DNA from: Pyropia yezoensis | Lineage: Eukaryota; Rhodophyta; Bangiophyceae; Bangiales; Bangiaceae | Length of the DNA stretch: 64,000 nt | Reading direction: 5' to 3' | Assembly (NCBI GenBank): GCA_009829735.1 | Contig: CM020620.1 | Location: 558,001-622,000, forward strand | In this document: piece after piece, positions 10,020 through 20,638 of the stretch | How the letters are laid out: every line of letters begins with the position of its first letter | Position numbering within the stretch: position 1 is the stretch's first letter | Position numbers and translations under genes: made by a program | The notes under the pieces: model-generated | Database searches by the model: none | What the model was told of the DNA's origin: nothing | What the model saw: the letters and a program-made list of their open reading frames with translations, nothing else

Positions 10020-12182
10020 ATGGGCTCCCCCGACCATGGGGATGTGGCCGACGTGCCGTACTATGCGGCGCTGACCAACGTACGTGAGCGGGGAAAGCTG
10101 GAGTGGAGATGAGGGGGGTGCTGGTGGGGGGGGAGAGGGGGGGGTAGAGGTGGGGGGGAGGCAATGTGCTGGCGCCCACTGGGCGGCATGAGCGCTGCGG
10201 TGGGGGGGGGGGGGCGGCACTGCGGCGGCGATGGGGGGGGGGAGGCGGGGCTTGGGCTGAGGGAGTGGCTTGGGGGGGGGGCTGCCCGGTTGCGGCGGTT
10301 CAGCCCCGGCTGGACGTGGGGGAGATGCCGGCAGGTGGCGTGCTGGTCGGGGTGCGGTCACCCGTGCCACACTCGACAGTGTTTGGGGTGCTGGTGACGT
10401 ACCTGCTACGTCGACATGCCCCTAACCATAGTTTTACTGTGGCGTCATTCTCCGTGCCATCCGTCTGGTATGTACATGGGGCTGCTTTGGATGGCTATTG
10501 TGTCTCCTCTTTGCCCGCCTCCCCCCACCTCCTGACTCTCTGCGCTCGTTCCCGTCGTGCCTGGGCGTATCTGTCTCACTCGCCCCTGTGTTTTTTTGGG
10601 ACTCTCCTCTCTCCCCTTTCCTCCACAGTACCTCGGCTACGCCATCCTTATTTGTTTTGGCTACCTCCGCGACGCCGCGGGTCGCCTGTTCCGCCTCCAA
10701 AAATACCGCACCCGTCCCGGCTACGCCCCCCTGCTCCGTGATTTCGACGACTTTTACACCCGCCGCCTCTACCACCGCATCCAAGACTGTTGGGGACGGC
10801 CCATTTCGTCGCCCGCGGGGGCGTGGATCCGTCTGGTCGCCCGCCGCTTTGTGCGCACTCCCGCGGGGTTGACGCTCGAGGTGGACGTGCCTCCTGCCGA
10901 CGGGCCCCCGCCGGCGACCTCGGCCGAGGACGCGGCCGCTCTTGCGCGGGCGCCCACCCGGCGGGTGCTCAACATGGGCAGCTACAACTACCTCGGCTAC
11001 GCTGAGGTCCCCGGCGGCGTCGACGGCACCGTCCTGGACGCCCTCGACACGTATGGGGTGTCGACGTGCGCGCCCGCCTCGGTGGGTGGCCACATGGACG
11101 TCCACGAGCGGCTCGAGTCGACGGTGGCGGCGTACGTGGGCAAGCCCGCTGCGATTGTGCTGGGGATGGGCTTCGCGACCAACGCGCAGCTGCTGCCGTC
11201 GCTCGTTGGCGCGGGCTGCCTGCTCCTGTCGGACGCGCTCAACCACGCGTCCATCATTATGGGTGCCCGTTCGTCTGGCGCGTCGGTGCGGGTGTTTGGC
11301 CACAATGACGCGGCAAGCCTTGAGGCAGTCCTTCGGGCGGCGATTGTGGACGGCCAGCCTGCGAGCGGCGCGCCGTGGCGCAAAATCCTCATTGTCGTGG
11401 AGGGCATGTACTCGATGGAGGGCGAGACGTGCGACTTGCGCGCGATCGTTGCGATCAAGAAGCGGTACGGCGCCTACCTGTTTCTCGACGAGGCCCATTC
11501 TATTGGCGCCCTCGGCGTGACTGGCCGAGGTGTGTGCGAGCATTATGGCGTGTCACCGGCTGATGTGGACGTAATGATGGGCACGTTTACCAAGTCGTTT
11601 GGCGCCGTCGGTGGCTACGTGGCCGCGTCTGAAGCGGTGGTCGCCCACGTCCGCGCTGCCGCGTCGGGCGTGCTCTACGCGACGACCATGTCCCCCCCCT
11701 GCGCGGCGCACATCCTATGGGCGCTCTCCCAAATCGCCGGTACGGACGGCACTACGGTGGGGGCGGCCAAGTTGGCCGCCCTCCGCGCCAACAGCATCTA
11801 CTTTCGGGCGCGCCTCACGGCGATGGGCGTCAAGATCTATGGCGACTATGACAGCCCCGTGGTGCCCATCATGCTCTTCCACCCGGCCAAGATTGCCGCC
11901 TTTTCGCGCGAGTGCCTCGCGCGGGGCGTGGCGGTCGTCGTGGTGGGTTTCCCCGCCACGCCGCTCCTACTCTCTCGCGCGCGGATATGCCTGTCGGCGG
12001 CGCACACCCGTGCCGACTTGGACCGCGCCCTAGACGTGATTGCCGACGTTGCAACGCTGCTGCAGATCCGCTTCCACCGCCCGTCGTTTCTGGCACGGAC
12101 GTTTTGTGCGGCGCGGGTGCTGGCGGGGGTCGCCCTCGGCTTGGGCGGCTCTCCTCGACGGGTGGGTGCCCGGGGGGGGTGA
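10020..12182 (+). CDS. LCB2: Serine palmitoyltransferase subunit 2 (LCB2/SPTLC2), two exons
   Basis: PLP-dependent subunit of the ER-membrane enzyme that condenses serine with palmitoyl-CoA, the first step of sphingolipid synthesis; it works as a heterodimer with LCB1. Exon 1 is 10020-10079 (20 codons) and exon 2 is 10629-12182, total 537 residues, normal for the family. The start ATG lies in GCCGCCATGG and gives PYYAALTN, which joins in phase to YLGYAILICFGYLRD, the usual N-terminal membrane segment. The AONS-type core has NMGSYNYLGYAE, the substrate region DALNHASIIMGARSSGASVR, DEAHSIG (Asp307/His310), and GTFTKSFG with the PLP-binding Lys342. C-terminal VVVGFPATPLL...RICLSAAHT also fits. 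No lesion is seen. It is convergent with the S1-domain gene. This is the clearest host gene in the window. Confidence 0.95.
10080..10628 (+). other. Intron of the LCB2 gene
   Basis: 549 bp, phase 0, donor AAC|GTACGTGAG, acceptor preceded by a pyrimidine-rich tract and ending CCACAG|TAC. Its first half is G-rich (runs up to ten G) and its second half T/C-rich. The protein joins as ALTN-YLGYA, in line with other LCB2 proteins. Confidence 0.85.
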
Positions 12183-12612
12183 AGCGGCTGGTGGCGTCGG
12201 CCGCTGGCGGCATTTTTTCGTGTTGCATCCCTGCCTGGTTCGTGAGGGGTGACGAGTGCCTCTCCCCTCGCTTGACCCGTGTATGTGTGGGGTTTTTGTG
12301 ATACGTCTATTGTGTTCTTTCCGTCTCATGTCCGTTTTTTCGTGTCCTGTTCTGTTCGTTTTGTAACTTCAGTCTCGCACTCTTCTTCGTCCTGTTTTCT
12401 TTTATGGTTTTGCGTGCGCTCCCGAAGCGCGGTGGCCTTCCCGCCCACCATCCTGCTGGAGATGCGGCCGCTCGTTGCCCCTTGTGCGCAAGTCGTCGCG
12501 GCAGGTCTCCGGCGAACATCCAGAAAGCATGCATATGAGTGCGTGCATCGTCTCCCTTCTCCTCCTATCTTCCCTCTTCCCCCCACCCCTTCCCATGTCG
12601 AATCCCTGCTCA
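12183..12612. other. Intergenic region between two convergent genes
   Basis: Holds the 3' ends of LCB2 (+) and the S1-domain gene (-). T-rich around 12290-12420 on the + strand. No gene or repeat recognised. Confidence 0.5.
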
Positions 12613-13848
12613 TTACTCTAGCCCCCGCGCCATACTCTCTGGCGGGTCAGCCAGCACCGAATCGACGCGCGCCCGCCCGCGCCCCCCCTCTGTCTCTGGC
12701 CAGGGGTCTCCAAACTCCCCCCCCAACACCAGCAACCGCTCGTACGCCCCCGAAGGCCCACCCACCCGCTTCATGGACAGGGCTACCTTGCGTGCCGCCC
12801 CCGAGCCCGAAACGCTCACCACGCGCACGGTCACGGCGTCGCCAATCGTCACTTCGGCGGCCAGGTCCGACACAAACCGGTGGGCCACCTCTGAGATGTG
12901 CACCAGCCCGGTCGTGCCGTCGGGGAGGGTGACAAACGCGCCAAACGGGAGCACCCTCGTCACCGTGCCGGGCACGTCGTCGCCCACGGCCCAGAATGCG
13001 CCGCCGCCCGTGGGGGGCGTCGTCCCGCCGACCGACGAAGCCGCCGGCGGTCGCCGCCGGGGGGGGTACCGCGCCCCACCGCCACTCCCGCCGCCGCGCC
13101 CGCCGCCGTCCACGCCGCGCCCCGGAGCTGCGCCCGCCGGGTCGGCCGCCCCCGCCGGCGCCCCCCGGCGGAGGTCTGGGCGGCCGCCGGTGGAATGGTC
13201 CCGCCCCGGCCGGCGGTCGCCCGCGCGGCGGTCCGCTCCACCCTCGCCCAGCACGCGTGGTGAGGCACCACCCGCGCGCCCACCACCCGCGCCAGACGGT
13301 GAGGCCGAGGAAATTACTTTTCGCGCTGCGCCCCCACCTCTGCGGCCGCCTATGCCGCCACCACCACCACTGCTGACACCGCTGCCGCCACCGCCAACAA
13401 TGCCGCCACCTCTGCCGCCTCCGCCGCCCCTGCCGCCCTGCGGCTGCGACCAGCGACCACGCCCCCCAAGGAGGGGCCCGTGGTGGGGACCAACGACCGT
13501 CCACTGTTCATCTGCGGCAGGGGTTCGCGCAGCCACTTCCGTCGGAGCAGGGGCTGGCACAGAAGGCGACAAAAAGAGGGTGCCAAGCGACAACGATGCA
13601 GAGGAAACCTCTGCCGCCGCCCGGGAAAAGATGGTGCGGCTGGTGACCGATGATGCCATCTCAGAGGGTGGTGCGATAGACGCAGCGGCTGCAGTAGCGG
13701 GCACAGCGACTGGTGGCGGCCGCGTCGCGACCGCGTCAGGGGGGGAAGGGGGCACCGCCACCATGGGCCGCGGCACGTGGGCCCAGCGGAGTGGGGCGAG
13801 CGGAAGGAAAGCCAGGGGGGAGGGGGGGAGGGAGTTAAAGGGTGGCAT
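12613..13848 (-). CDS. S1-domain RNA-binding protein with Gly/Arg-rich linker
   Basis: Probable RNA-binding protein of 411 residues from the first in-frame ATG (13848); a second ATG at 13764 is possible. The frame is open upstream only to a GTG at 13965. The C-terminal part (about 12740-12960) is a full S1 OB-fold: GTVTRVLPFGAFVTLPDG, then TGLVHISEVAHRFV, VTIGDAVTVRVVSV and a closing KVALSMKRV. This resembles single-S1 proteins that bind RNA or ribosomes. The middle is low-complexity Gly/Arg-rich, RGG-like. The N-terminus is Pro/Ala/Ser-rich and poor in acidic residues, so an organelle transit peptide is possible but unproven. Low-complexity parts could hide an unrecognised intron. Convergent with LCB2. 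Confidence 0.65.
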   Translation of the reverse strand: MPPFNSLPPSPLAFLPLAPLRWAHVPRPMVAVPPSPPDAVATRPPPVAVPATAAAASIAPPSEMASSVTSRTIFSRAAAEVSSASLSLGTLFLSPSVPAPAPTEVAARTPAADEQWTVVGPHHGPLLGGRGRWSQPQGGRGGGGGRGGGIVGGGGSGVSSGGGGGIGGRRGGGAARKVISSASPSGAGGGRAGGASPRVLGEGGADRRAGDRRPGRDHSTGGRPDLRRGAPAGAADPAGAAPGRGVDGGGRGGGSGGGARYPPRRRPPAASSVGGTTPPTGGGAFWAVGDDVPGTVTRVLPFGAFVTLPDGTTGLVHISEVAHRFVSDLAAEVTIGDAVTVRVVSVSGSGAARKVALSMKRVGGPSGAYERLLVLGGEFGDPWPETEGGRGRARVDSVLADPPESMARGLE

Positions 13849-14096
13849 CACAGATACGGTGGGGAAAGGAAAACAAGAGGAGCTCGGCGAAGGTAGCACA
13901 ATAAATGGAATGGAGGCGCAGGCCGCGAGTCCGTCCCACGAAGAGGATGGGCGCGCCGCCGCCACGAGTGGTCCGACGACCGAGAACAGGCAGGCGTCAG
14001 GTCGAAGTCACCACGTGTTGGTCCCTCGTGTGGAATCTCAAGTATGTTAAATTCAACATATACATAATGTACACCCGGAACCCTCTGTCATCCAAG

Positions 14097-14178
14097 TCCG
14101 CGTTAGTCTAGTGGTTACTGCCTATCAAGGATACCTGTCTCTCACACAGGTGGCCCGGGTTCAATTCCCGGACGCGGA
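14097..14178 (+). tRNA. trnE-CUC: tRNA-Glu(CTC) with an 11-nt insertion in the D-arm
   Basis: 82 bp. Acceptor stem TCCGCGT/ACGCGGA pairs fully. Anticodon stem CCTGT/ACAGG closes the loop CTCTCAC, anticodon CTC. T-arm is CCGGG-TTCAATT-CCCGG. The D-arm starts GTCTAGTGGTTA and should continue GGAT, as in other eukaryotic tRNA-Glu genes, but CTGCCTATCAA lies between them (about 14118-14128; the boundary can slip by one base). Removing it gives a standard 71-nt tRNA-Glu. This is a non-canonical intron position, as in the ectopic tRNA introns of the red alga Cyanidioschyzon. No CCA is encoded. A short T-rich stretch follows. Confidence 0.88.
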
Positions 14179-14520
14179 ATCTATTTTGCACGGACACAGA
14201 GCGGAGCTGAGAGAAAAGGTGGACTCCACATGGCTAGGCCGGTAAGCACGGCCCCTTTTTGACCGGTCGTAGCTCAGGCGCTACTACCCTGTTTTACACA
14301 TTTGTTTTTCCAAGAGGAAGAGCAACTCACAGGCATTCCGTTTCTGTGACATGCTTATCTGCTTGCTGCGCAAGCCATGCATGAGAAAAAATTCCGCGTC
14401 ACGAGCCCCGTGAAATCGGGCACTTTTGTGCACTTAAAGTGCGCTCGCCAGCCTGTGAACATGTATTGACAAGTGGCGTGACTGCAGAACATTTCCAGAC
14501 ATACATGACTGTCGAACTTG
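14179..14520. other. Unassigned stretch after the tRNA gene
   Basis: Moderate GC, no ORF of note and no repeat recognised. It runs from the tRNA 3' end to the left TIR of a MITE-like element. Confidence 0.4.
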
Positions 14521-14975
14521 TATTGCAGTCATCTGAATTTTGTCCCATGTGGACAAGAGCAAGAGCAAGTGTACAAGAGCAAGGGCCAACCGCATGCTCG
14601 CAGCAGAGGGATGTCCAATGGCGTGCTGCCACACGTCTGTCGGAAGAACCTGATGATTGGCTATGGCCACAACTGCTCTCGCAACGAACGCTGGTTGGTC
14701 AAAACACTCTTGTTTGTTCATCGGATCTCGCCGGTTGGCCCTATATCTCAGGTCATCTCTGTCAAGAACAGTCCGAAGCGCTCAGCCGGCGCTTGTTCTG
14801 CCCTCGAAGTGGTCAGAAATCCCGAGAGAACCCCCGATCACACTGTTCGTACAACAACGGACCCTCATGCAGAGCAGTCATTGGCCAGAGAGGCAGCATC
14901 TGAGTCATATCATTGGTCAAACACAGTTTGATCTTGCTCTTGTCCACATGGGACAAAATTGGGAGAACTGCAATA
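14521..14975. mobile_element. MITE family A, copy 1 (about 455 bp)
   Basis: Terminal inverted repeats of roughly 45-50 bp: the left end begins TATTGCAGTCATCTGAATTT and continues into TGTCCCATGTGGACAAGAGC, and the right end is the reverse complement with a few mismatches. No coding capacity. A second copy with related TIRs is at 44258-44722, and the interiors also match (an ATTGGCCAGAGAGGCA-like stretch near the right end). Target duplication is not clear; TA or TATA is possible. The autonomous partner is not in this window. Confidence 0.75.
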
Positions 14976-15464
14976 TATATACCAGTGAGTGCCTCCAACA
15001 GGTCTGCGCTTCAGGGCAGGGCGTAGAAGAAGCGCCGTCAGATCAGGTGGACGAGTCGATTCGGACCCGATTTTTGCAACATTGAATGTGCTCGATGGAC
15101 ATGTTGGGGGCTACCTTACTATCAATTTCATCTCAGGTGTGCCCGCCCATTACCGTGCTCCCACCTTGATCCGGCCTGGTGACTGCCCGCCTTCTTTCAT
15201 CCTTGTGCATTGCTGACCAGGCGTGGCCGCGCCCGCCCCAGGTGCCCTGCCGGCACGGCATACCGTGACCCCCCTCAGGTACTCCGACTCGGAGGGCTCA
15301 GAGAGTGGATATAGAGGGGCTAGCGGTGAATGCTCCGAAAGTGTGGAGGATGAGGAAGAGGGATGAGAGAGGTTTCACGTCGCTTTTCTCTTCTCGCTTG
15401 GCACGCCATTCGCTCACACATTAAAAAGGCGCGGAGCGCAACACACAACCTCGGTCATTGGCGG
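14976..15464. other. Unassigned stretch
   Basis: No gene recognised. Around 15283-15365 one + frame encodes a short acidic Ser/Glu-rich tail ending in TGA, which could be a remnant of a coding region, but nothing upstream supports it. Confidence 0.3.
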
Positions 15465-17101
15465 CTTTTTGGCCATGGTTGCAGCGACGAGGGGCTGCCA
15501 TTGTTCGCCACCGACAATGACAGCACCTGTGAAAGAGCACACACACCACCATGTTTTGGCCATGGTTGCCGCGACTGGGGGCAGACCAAACAGGAAAGAT
15601 GCGACAAAAGCCGTGCAGAAAGCACACACAACCATGTTTTGGCCATGGTTACGGCGTCGCGGGTCCCTCTGATTTCCCTGTGTCGAAAACAGAACACCCT
15701 CGAGCGTCCCTTCATACCCGAGGGTGGCCCCACGATGCCCGGTGGCTGTTCGAAGAATTTGAACAAAGCAGGGCAGACTAAAGTTTAGTTCGAAAGCATG
15801 AAAGAGCACACACCACCAAGTTTTGGCAATCCTGTCAAGTAACGCCGAGTACCTCGGCTGGATTTTGTTCAAAACGGAACGGAATACGCTCGACGAGCGT
15901 CCCTGCCCGGCCACGATGCCCGGTGGCTGTTCGAAGAATTCGAAGACAGCAGAGCAGACTCAAGTTGATTCCATTTAGCTAGACGCCTGAGAAAAAGCCC
16001 CGTGCAGAAAGCAGACTGCAGCTCACCGCTCCAAACTTCGCGTGCCCTGCGGTAGACCTCTCCGACACAGCTTGTCATACGGGCCCGGAGGTGTAGTGCT
16101 GGCGTCTTGTACGTCCATAATTTTCCGGGGAGACTCTCGATCTGGCCTCCTCTGCTACCTCTTCCAGCGGAGCCCCATATCAGAGGGAGCATCTGGCGCA
16201 AGAACGGGGGTCTACTTTGCTTTCAAGCTATCGACACTTAATGCAATTTATGCGGAGAAGCGCAACATGCCCAACGTCATACCGCCCTGTACGTGCTACC
16301 GCACTCCTGACGAATGCTACAAAAACGGAGGATTGCATCGCATGCATGTGAAGACACAATCGGAGTCCACGCCACTTCGCCAGAAAGCGGTACCGGGTTG
16401 CTGCAGGGAAAACACGACGAAAGAGTGACGGAAAAACCACGGCTACATTCACGGCGTGGAGCATTTTTGTCTGATACGTTCGTACAGGGAGCTCGTGCGA
16501 CGGCGCAGTCGAATGCCCATGACATGAGCTACAAGATGAGCTCAGATACGTCGTCTGGGTGTAAGCGAGAAGGAAGATAAGAGGTGTCAAAGTTCGGGGG
16601 TGCCAATCAGTCTAGGTATATGGAATCGACTTTAGTTCGAAAGTATGAAAGAACCCACACACCACCAAGTTTTGGCCATCCTGTCAAGTAAGGGCACAGC
16701 CACCAACGTGGGCTATCGGCAGATTCACCACTATTGATGGTCCTATTTTTCGATACGTAAGTCGGACTTGTGGTTCGTGAAATTTCTGGAAGCGTAACAG
16801 CCAATCAGAGCGCGTCCTCGTTGGCCTGGGATAGCTCAAGACCTATCGCTCGACCAAAAGGTACTGCTTTGGCTCGGCGATAGCTCAGAGCTATCGTGGG
16901 TCAATTTCGTACAGGTCTCTGATTGGATGATCTCTGATTACATAGACCTGGCATTCTTCCATGTAACGTTACATACCGAATAGTATCGGCTTTCTTCCGA
17001 TAGCCCACGTTGGTGGCTGTGCCCTAACGCCGAGCACCTCGGCTGGACACCACCAAGTTTTGGCCATCCTGTCAAGTAACGCCGAGCACCTCGGCTGGAC
17101 A
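15465..17101. repeat. Mosaic of short dispersed repeats
   Basis: A unit with CACCACCAAGTTTTGG, CATCCTGTCAAGTAA and the near-palindrome GCCGAGCACCTCGGC occurs at about 15811-15862, 16657-17040 (interrupted) and 17045-17100. A related unit with CCATG-TTTTGGCCATGGTTGC recurs at 15470, 15549 and 15631. A third, CACGATGCCCGGTGGCTG followed by TTCGAAGAATT, occurs at 15729 and 15910. The middle (16000-16600) has no recognised gene. A PIF-like MITE sits inside one unit. Confidence 0.6.
16692..17024. mobile_element. PIF/Harbinger-like MITE with TAA target duplication
   Basis: 333 bp with 28-bp identical terminal inverted repeats starting GGGCACAGCC and ending in GGCTATCGG. It is flanked by TAA at 16689-16691 and 17025-17027. 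The empty site is visible nearby: the repeat unit at 17045-17100 reads GTCAAGTAACGCCGAG without interruption, exactly what results from removing the element and one TAA. TIRs beginning GG/GGG with a 3-bp TWA duplication are typical of PIF/Harbinger. The interior has smaller inverted motifs such as GATAGCTCAGAGCTATC. No ORF. Confidence 0.85.
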
Positions 17102-17692
17102 CCCCCTCCCAGCCAGTCAGTGGCACGCGCGCTCCCGTCCTCTTTCCCGACAATGCCAAGGCGGCAGCCCCCCCCCCCCCCCTCCGCCACGGAGAGGCAC
17201 TGGTAGCCGCCTCCCAGCCCCCATCCTGGCGGTAGGGTGCTGCGGATGGCAGCAGGGTGCTGCAGGTGGTGCGCCCCCCCACTATTTCCGTCCCCGCCAC
17301 AGATCGCCGCAAGAGCACCACGACTGTCCCCTGCCTCCCCCCCCCCCGCCCCCCCGACGGCTGCAATCGTCGCGAGATCCCGCGCCACCCCCCCCCCCAG
17401 CTCCACAGCTTCAATCGCGACGAGATCCCGCTGCCGCCCTTTCTATCGCCGCAACCGCCGTCATTATCGCACGGTCTACCGATGCCTGCTGGGCGTGGGC
17501 GGCCCGTGGACGCTTGGGCGACGCGCCCCTCGCAGTTACTATCAGCGGCGGCGGGGCCGTTGCAGCCGCGGCAGCCACCTCGGGTGCCGCTGTTGCGGGA
17601 GAGGTCGCCTCCAGCGCAGCCGCCGACGTCATGGGAGCCACAAACTTTTCTCCAAGACGCTTTCCCACTGCTCTGCTACCACAGGCGCGACA
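17102..17692. other. Low-complexity GC-rich stretch
   Basis: C-homopolymer runs (17171-17182, 17339-17347, 17390-17398), and CGC-rich sequence. ORFs in several frames are composition-driven. No gene recognised. Confidence 0.4.
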
Positions 17693-18359
17693 GCGCAGCA
17701 CTGCTTATCGCCTGTCAAACGTTTTTTGCTTTTTTCGGAACTTCTCGAGCAAAAACCTGCATAAAACCTGCATCGACCCCCCCTCAAGGCATCATAGACA
17801 CCGCTTTTACCCCCGTTTCTTGCCTTCTGCCTACAACAGCTCGGGCAATTGGTGGTCGCCACCTCCCTTGGTATGACCGGAAGCGCACGGGGCAGGAGAG
17901 CACTCTCGTGAGGCGCAAAGAAGCGACCGACCATCGCTACGCTTGGGAGCAATGTTTATACAAACGCGTTTAAAAACCGCGCAATCACGCGCGCTGGTTA
18001 AGCAAAAAACCTGCGCGATGACAGCTTTCGAGGGTCTGCACGGAAAAATATCCCCGCCTTGCTTAACATCTACAACGTGAATTCTGACCAATGGAACGCT
18101 CCGTCCAGCAAACAGCAGCGCCACCGCTGTAGCAGCGCCACCGCTGTTGTCAATGGTTGAGAGAACACCGACAGCGGCCGTCGTGTCGGTCATCCATGGG
18201 GAGGGTCTTTGGCCTCAGCCCGTCCCCTCGATCAGAAAAGGAAAATTCTGCTCGAGCCGTTCATTTTCATGCTCGAGCAGGGCAAGAATTTGCACAACGA
18301 AGCAAGAGATCTGGCCAAAATCGGGCTTGTATCTTGACAGGGGATAAGCAGTGCTGCGC
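17693..18359 (+). mobile_element. MITE family B, copy 1 (667 bp)
   Basis: Terminal inverted repeats: the left end begins GCGCAGCACTGCTTATCGCC, and the right end read in reverse begins GCGCAGCACTGCTTATCCCC; both continue TGTCAA. A copy of exactly the same length, highly similar throughout, lies in the opposite orientation at 42731-43397. Only short ORFs, which look spurious. Target duplication could not be defined because the flanks are themselves GCGCAG-like. Confidence 0.75.
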
Positions 18360-18959
18360 AGGGGGCAATCTTGTCTCAAGAAGAGGAGCGTGGATCCCCC
18401 GCCTGTTCGATTGGCACAAGTTGCGCATGCCATTAATGTAGTAGCCCCCCCAGTGACTATGCTGATATTGTCAATGTCATGCGACTCAAGAGGCGGATGG
18501 CCGTCTTCCGCGAAGCTGCGATAAGAGGAAGGGTACGAAGAGCAATACAGTCTTTCTCCAATACTATCACCCCCTTTCGTCGATCGTCGCTCTTGAGAGC
18601 GGCGAAAATGCGCTGCGGTCGATCCATGTTCTGGGCCAGATGTCCTCAGAAAGGTGTCCGTCTCTCGCGGGTCCACTGTTAAAATAGGCCAATCGACCGA
18701 TTGCCACAGCGATCAAGACGCGGACTCCCAAGCCTTGGAATATTTACGATTGACACATCGCGCAGAATTAAAGGCGACAAGCAAGAAAATTCCGGGATGC
18801 TCTGCACGTCAGCATCAGTGGTGTGGCAATCGGCGGCTTTCGACCACATGTGGAAGGCGCGTCTGGGCACGGGAAAGGACGATTGACTTGGTGCGAAACG
18901 AGTGCCACCACGACTCCTGGCCTTTCGCTTGGCCAATCGCCCCACAGACGCACGCCGGC
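18360..18959. other. Unassigned stretch
   Basis: No gene, RNA or repeat recognised. Short ORFs on both strands have no familiar motif. It grades into the minisatellite that follows. Confidence 0.3.
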
Positions 18960-19373
18960 GCTCAGAACGCTGCTCACCGCCAACCCACCCGACCACAACT
19001 CGACACTTTGCACTGCCCGCCTGCACCACAACGGCAGTCCGGGTGCCCCCCCCCTCCCCTCATACACACACTGGCCCATCTGCCCAGTCCACCTGACCCG
19101 CCGTTGCGGTCTGGGCACCGCCCCCCCACCCTCCCAACCTATGTGTGACGCCTCGCCCCACCCACCTGCACCACTGAAGCGGTCTGGGCGTCGCCCCCCT
19201 CCCTCCCAACAAATATCTGGCGCGGCGCCCCGCCCACCAGCACTACCACGGCGGTCTGGGCGTCGCCCCCCTACCCTCCCAACCATTACCTGGCGCGTCG
19301 CCCCGCCGACCAGCACTACCACGGCGGTCTGGGCGTTGCCCCCCTCCCTCCCAACCATTATCTGGCGCATCGC
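18960..19373. repeat. 72-bp minisatellite, left block
   Basis: Degenerate up to about 19140, then clear 72-bp units containing GGCGGTCTGGGCGTCGCCCC and CTCCCAACCATTATCTGGCG. The period was read from GCGGTCTGGG at 19251 and 19323. The same array continues at 19737-20638 and 31355-32165 beyond two retroelement insertions. Because 72 is divisible by 3 and units lack stops, both strands show long ORFs. Confidence 0.85.
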
Positions 19374-19736
19374 TGTAGCAATATGGTTGGCCGTATTGTG
19401 ACCCTAATGGAAGGGGGGCTACTTCTAATCCTTGGCTTTCAATTTGAGAGTCCGTACTGGTCACGGTATCTATAAGTTACGTATGACCAGAGGGACTTGC
19501 ATCTTGGGGTGGAGGGTAGTTAGTAGTGTCTCCGAGGGTTTATAACGAGGGGGCCGGCGGCGAATCCACCGCCGGCCAAGGCAGAACAACAAACCCCTCC
19601 CATTTGGGCTCCCATCTTGGTCCCGTGGCTTGCGCTCCAAGGACAGCAACCTTGGCCTCCCGGTGACGTTGGTGCCGATCCCCCTTGGTGAGTGTTCCCT
19701 GAGAGTGGACGTGCGACGGATTCCTATTGTGCTACA
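19374..19736 (+). mobile_element. Solo LTR of the element 1 family
   Basis: 363 bp, TGTAGC...GCTACA, flanked by a 5-bp duplication ATCGC (19369-19373, 19737-19741). It differs from the 5' LTR of element 1 at one position I can find, whereas that 5' LTR differs from its own 3' LTR at seven. Contains TATAA at 19541 and, just downstream, a 9-bp hairpin GGCCGGCGG...CCGCCGGCC (19552-19577). Confidence 0.95.
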
Positions 19737-20638
19737 ATCGCCCCGCCAACCAGTACTACCACGGCGGTCTGGGCGTCGCCCCCCACCCTCCCAACCTTTA
19801 TCTGGCGCGTCGCCTCGCCGACAAGCACTACCACGGCGGTCTGGGCGTGGCCCCCCTCCCTCTCAACCATAGTTTGGCGTGTCGCCCCGCCTTCCAGTAC
19901 TACCATGGCGGGGCGGGCGTTGTCCCCCTCCCTCCCAACCATTATTTGGCCTGTCGTCCCGCCCACCAGCACTAACACGGCTGTCTGGGCGTCGCCCCCG
20001 CACCCTCCCAACCATTATTTGGCGCGTCGTCCCGCCCACCACCGCTACAACGGCGATGTGGCCGTCGCCCCCATCCCTCCCAACCATTATTTGGCGTGTC
20101 GCCCCGCCCACCAGTACTACCACGGCGGTCTGGTCGTCGCACCCCTCTCTCCGAACCATTGTTTGGCGTGTCGCGCCACCCACAAGTACTACCACGGCTG
20201 TCTGGGTGTCGCCCCCCTCCCTCAAAACCAATATCTGGCGCGTCGCCCTGTCCACCAGCAATACCACGGCGGTCAGGGCTTCGCTTTCATCCCGCCCAAC
20301 CATTATCTGGCGTGTCGCCCCGCCGACAAGCACTACCACGGCGGTCTGGGCGTCGCCCCCCTTCATCCAAACCAATATTTGGCGTGTCGCCACGCCCGAC
20401 AGTTCTACCTTGGCGGTCTGGGCGTTCTCCCCCTCCCTCCCAACCATTATTCGGCCTGTCGCCCCGCACACCATCGCTACCACGGCTGTCTGGGCGTCGC
20501 CCCCGCACCCTCCCAACCATTTTTTGGCGCGTCGTCCCGCCCACCACCGCTACAGCGGCGGTGTGGGCGTCGTCGCCATCCCTCCCAACCAGTATTTGGC
20601 GTGTGGCCCCGCCCACCAATACTACCACGGCGGTCTGG
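19737..20638. repeat. 72-bp minisatellite, middle block
   Basis: About 12.5 units of the same 72-bp repeat, with substitutions between units. A + frame encodes a 24-residue repeat of the form YYHGGLGVAPLPPNHYLA plus CRPAHQ, and the - strand one of the form VVVLVGGATRQIMVGREGGD. Element 1 is inserted at its right edge within GGTCTGG. Confidence 0.9.

Noticed and set aside
15283..15365. Acidic Ser/Glu-rich peptide ending in TGA
   Set aside because: Only about 28 codons with no supported upstream exon; too little to call a gene fragment.
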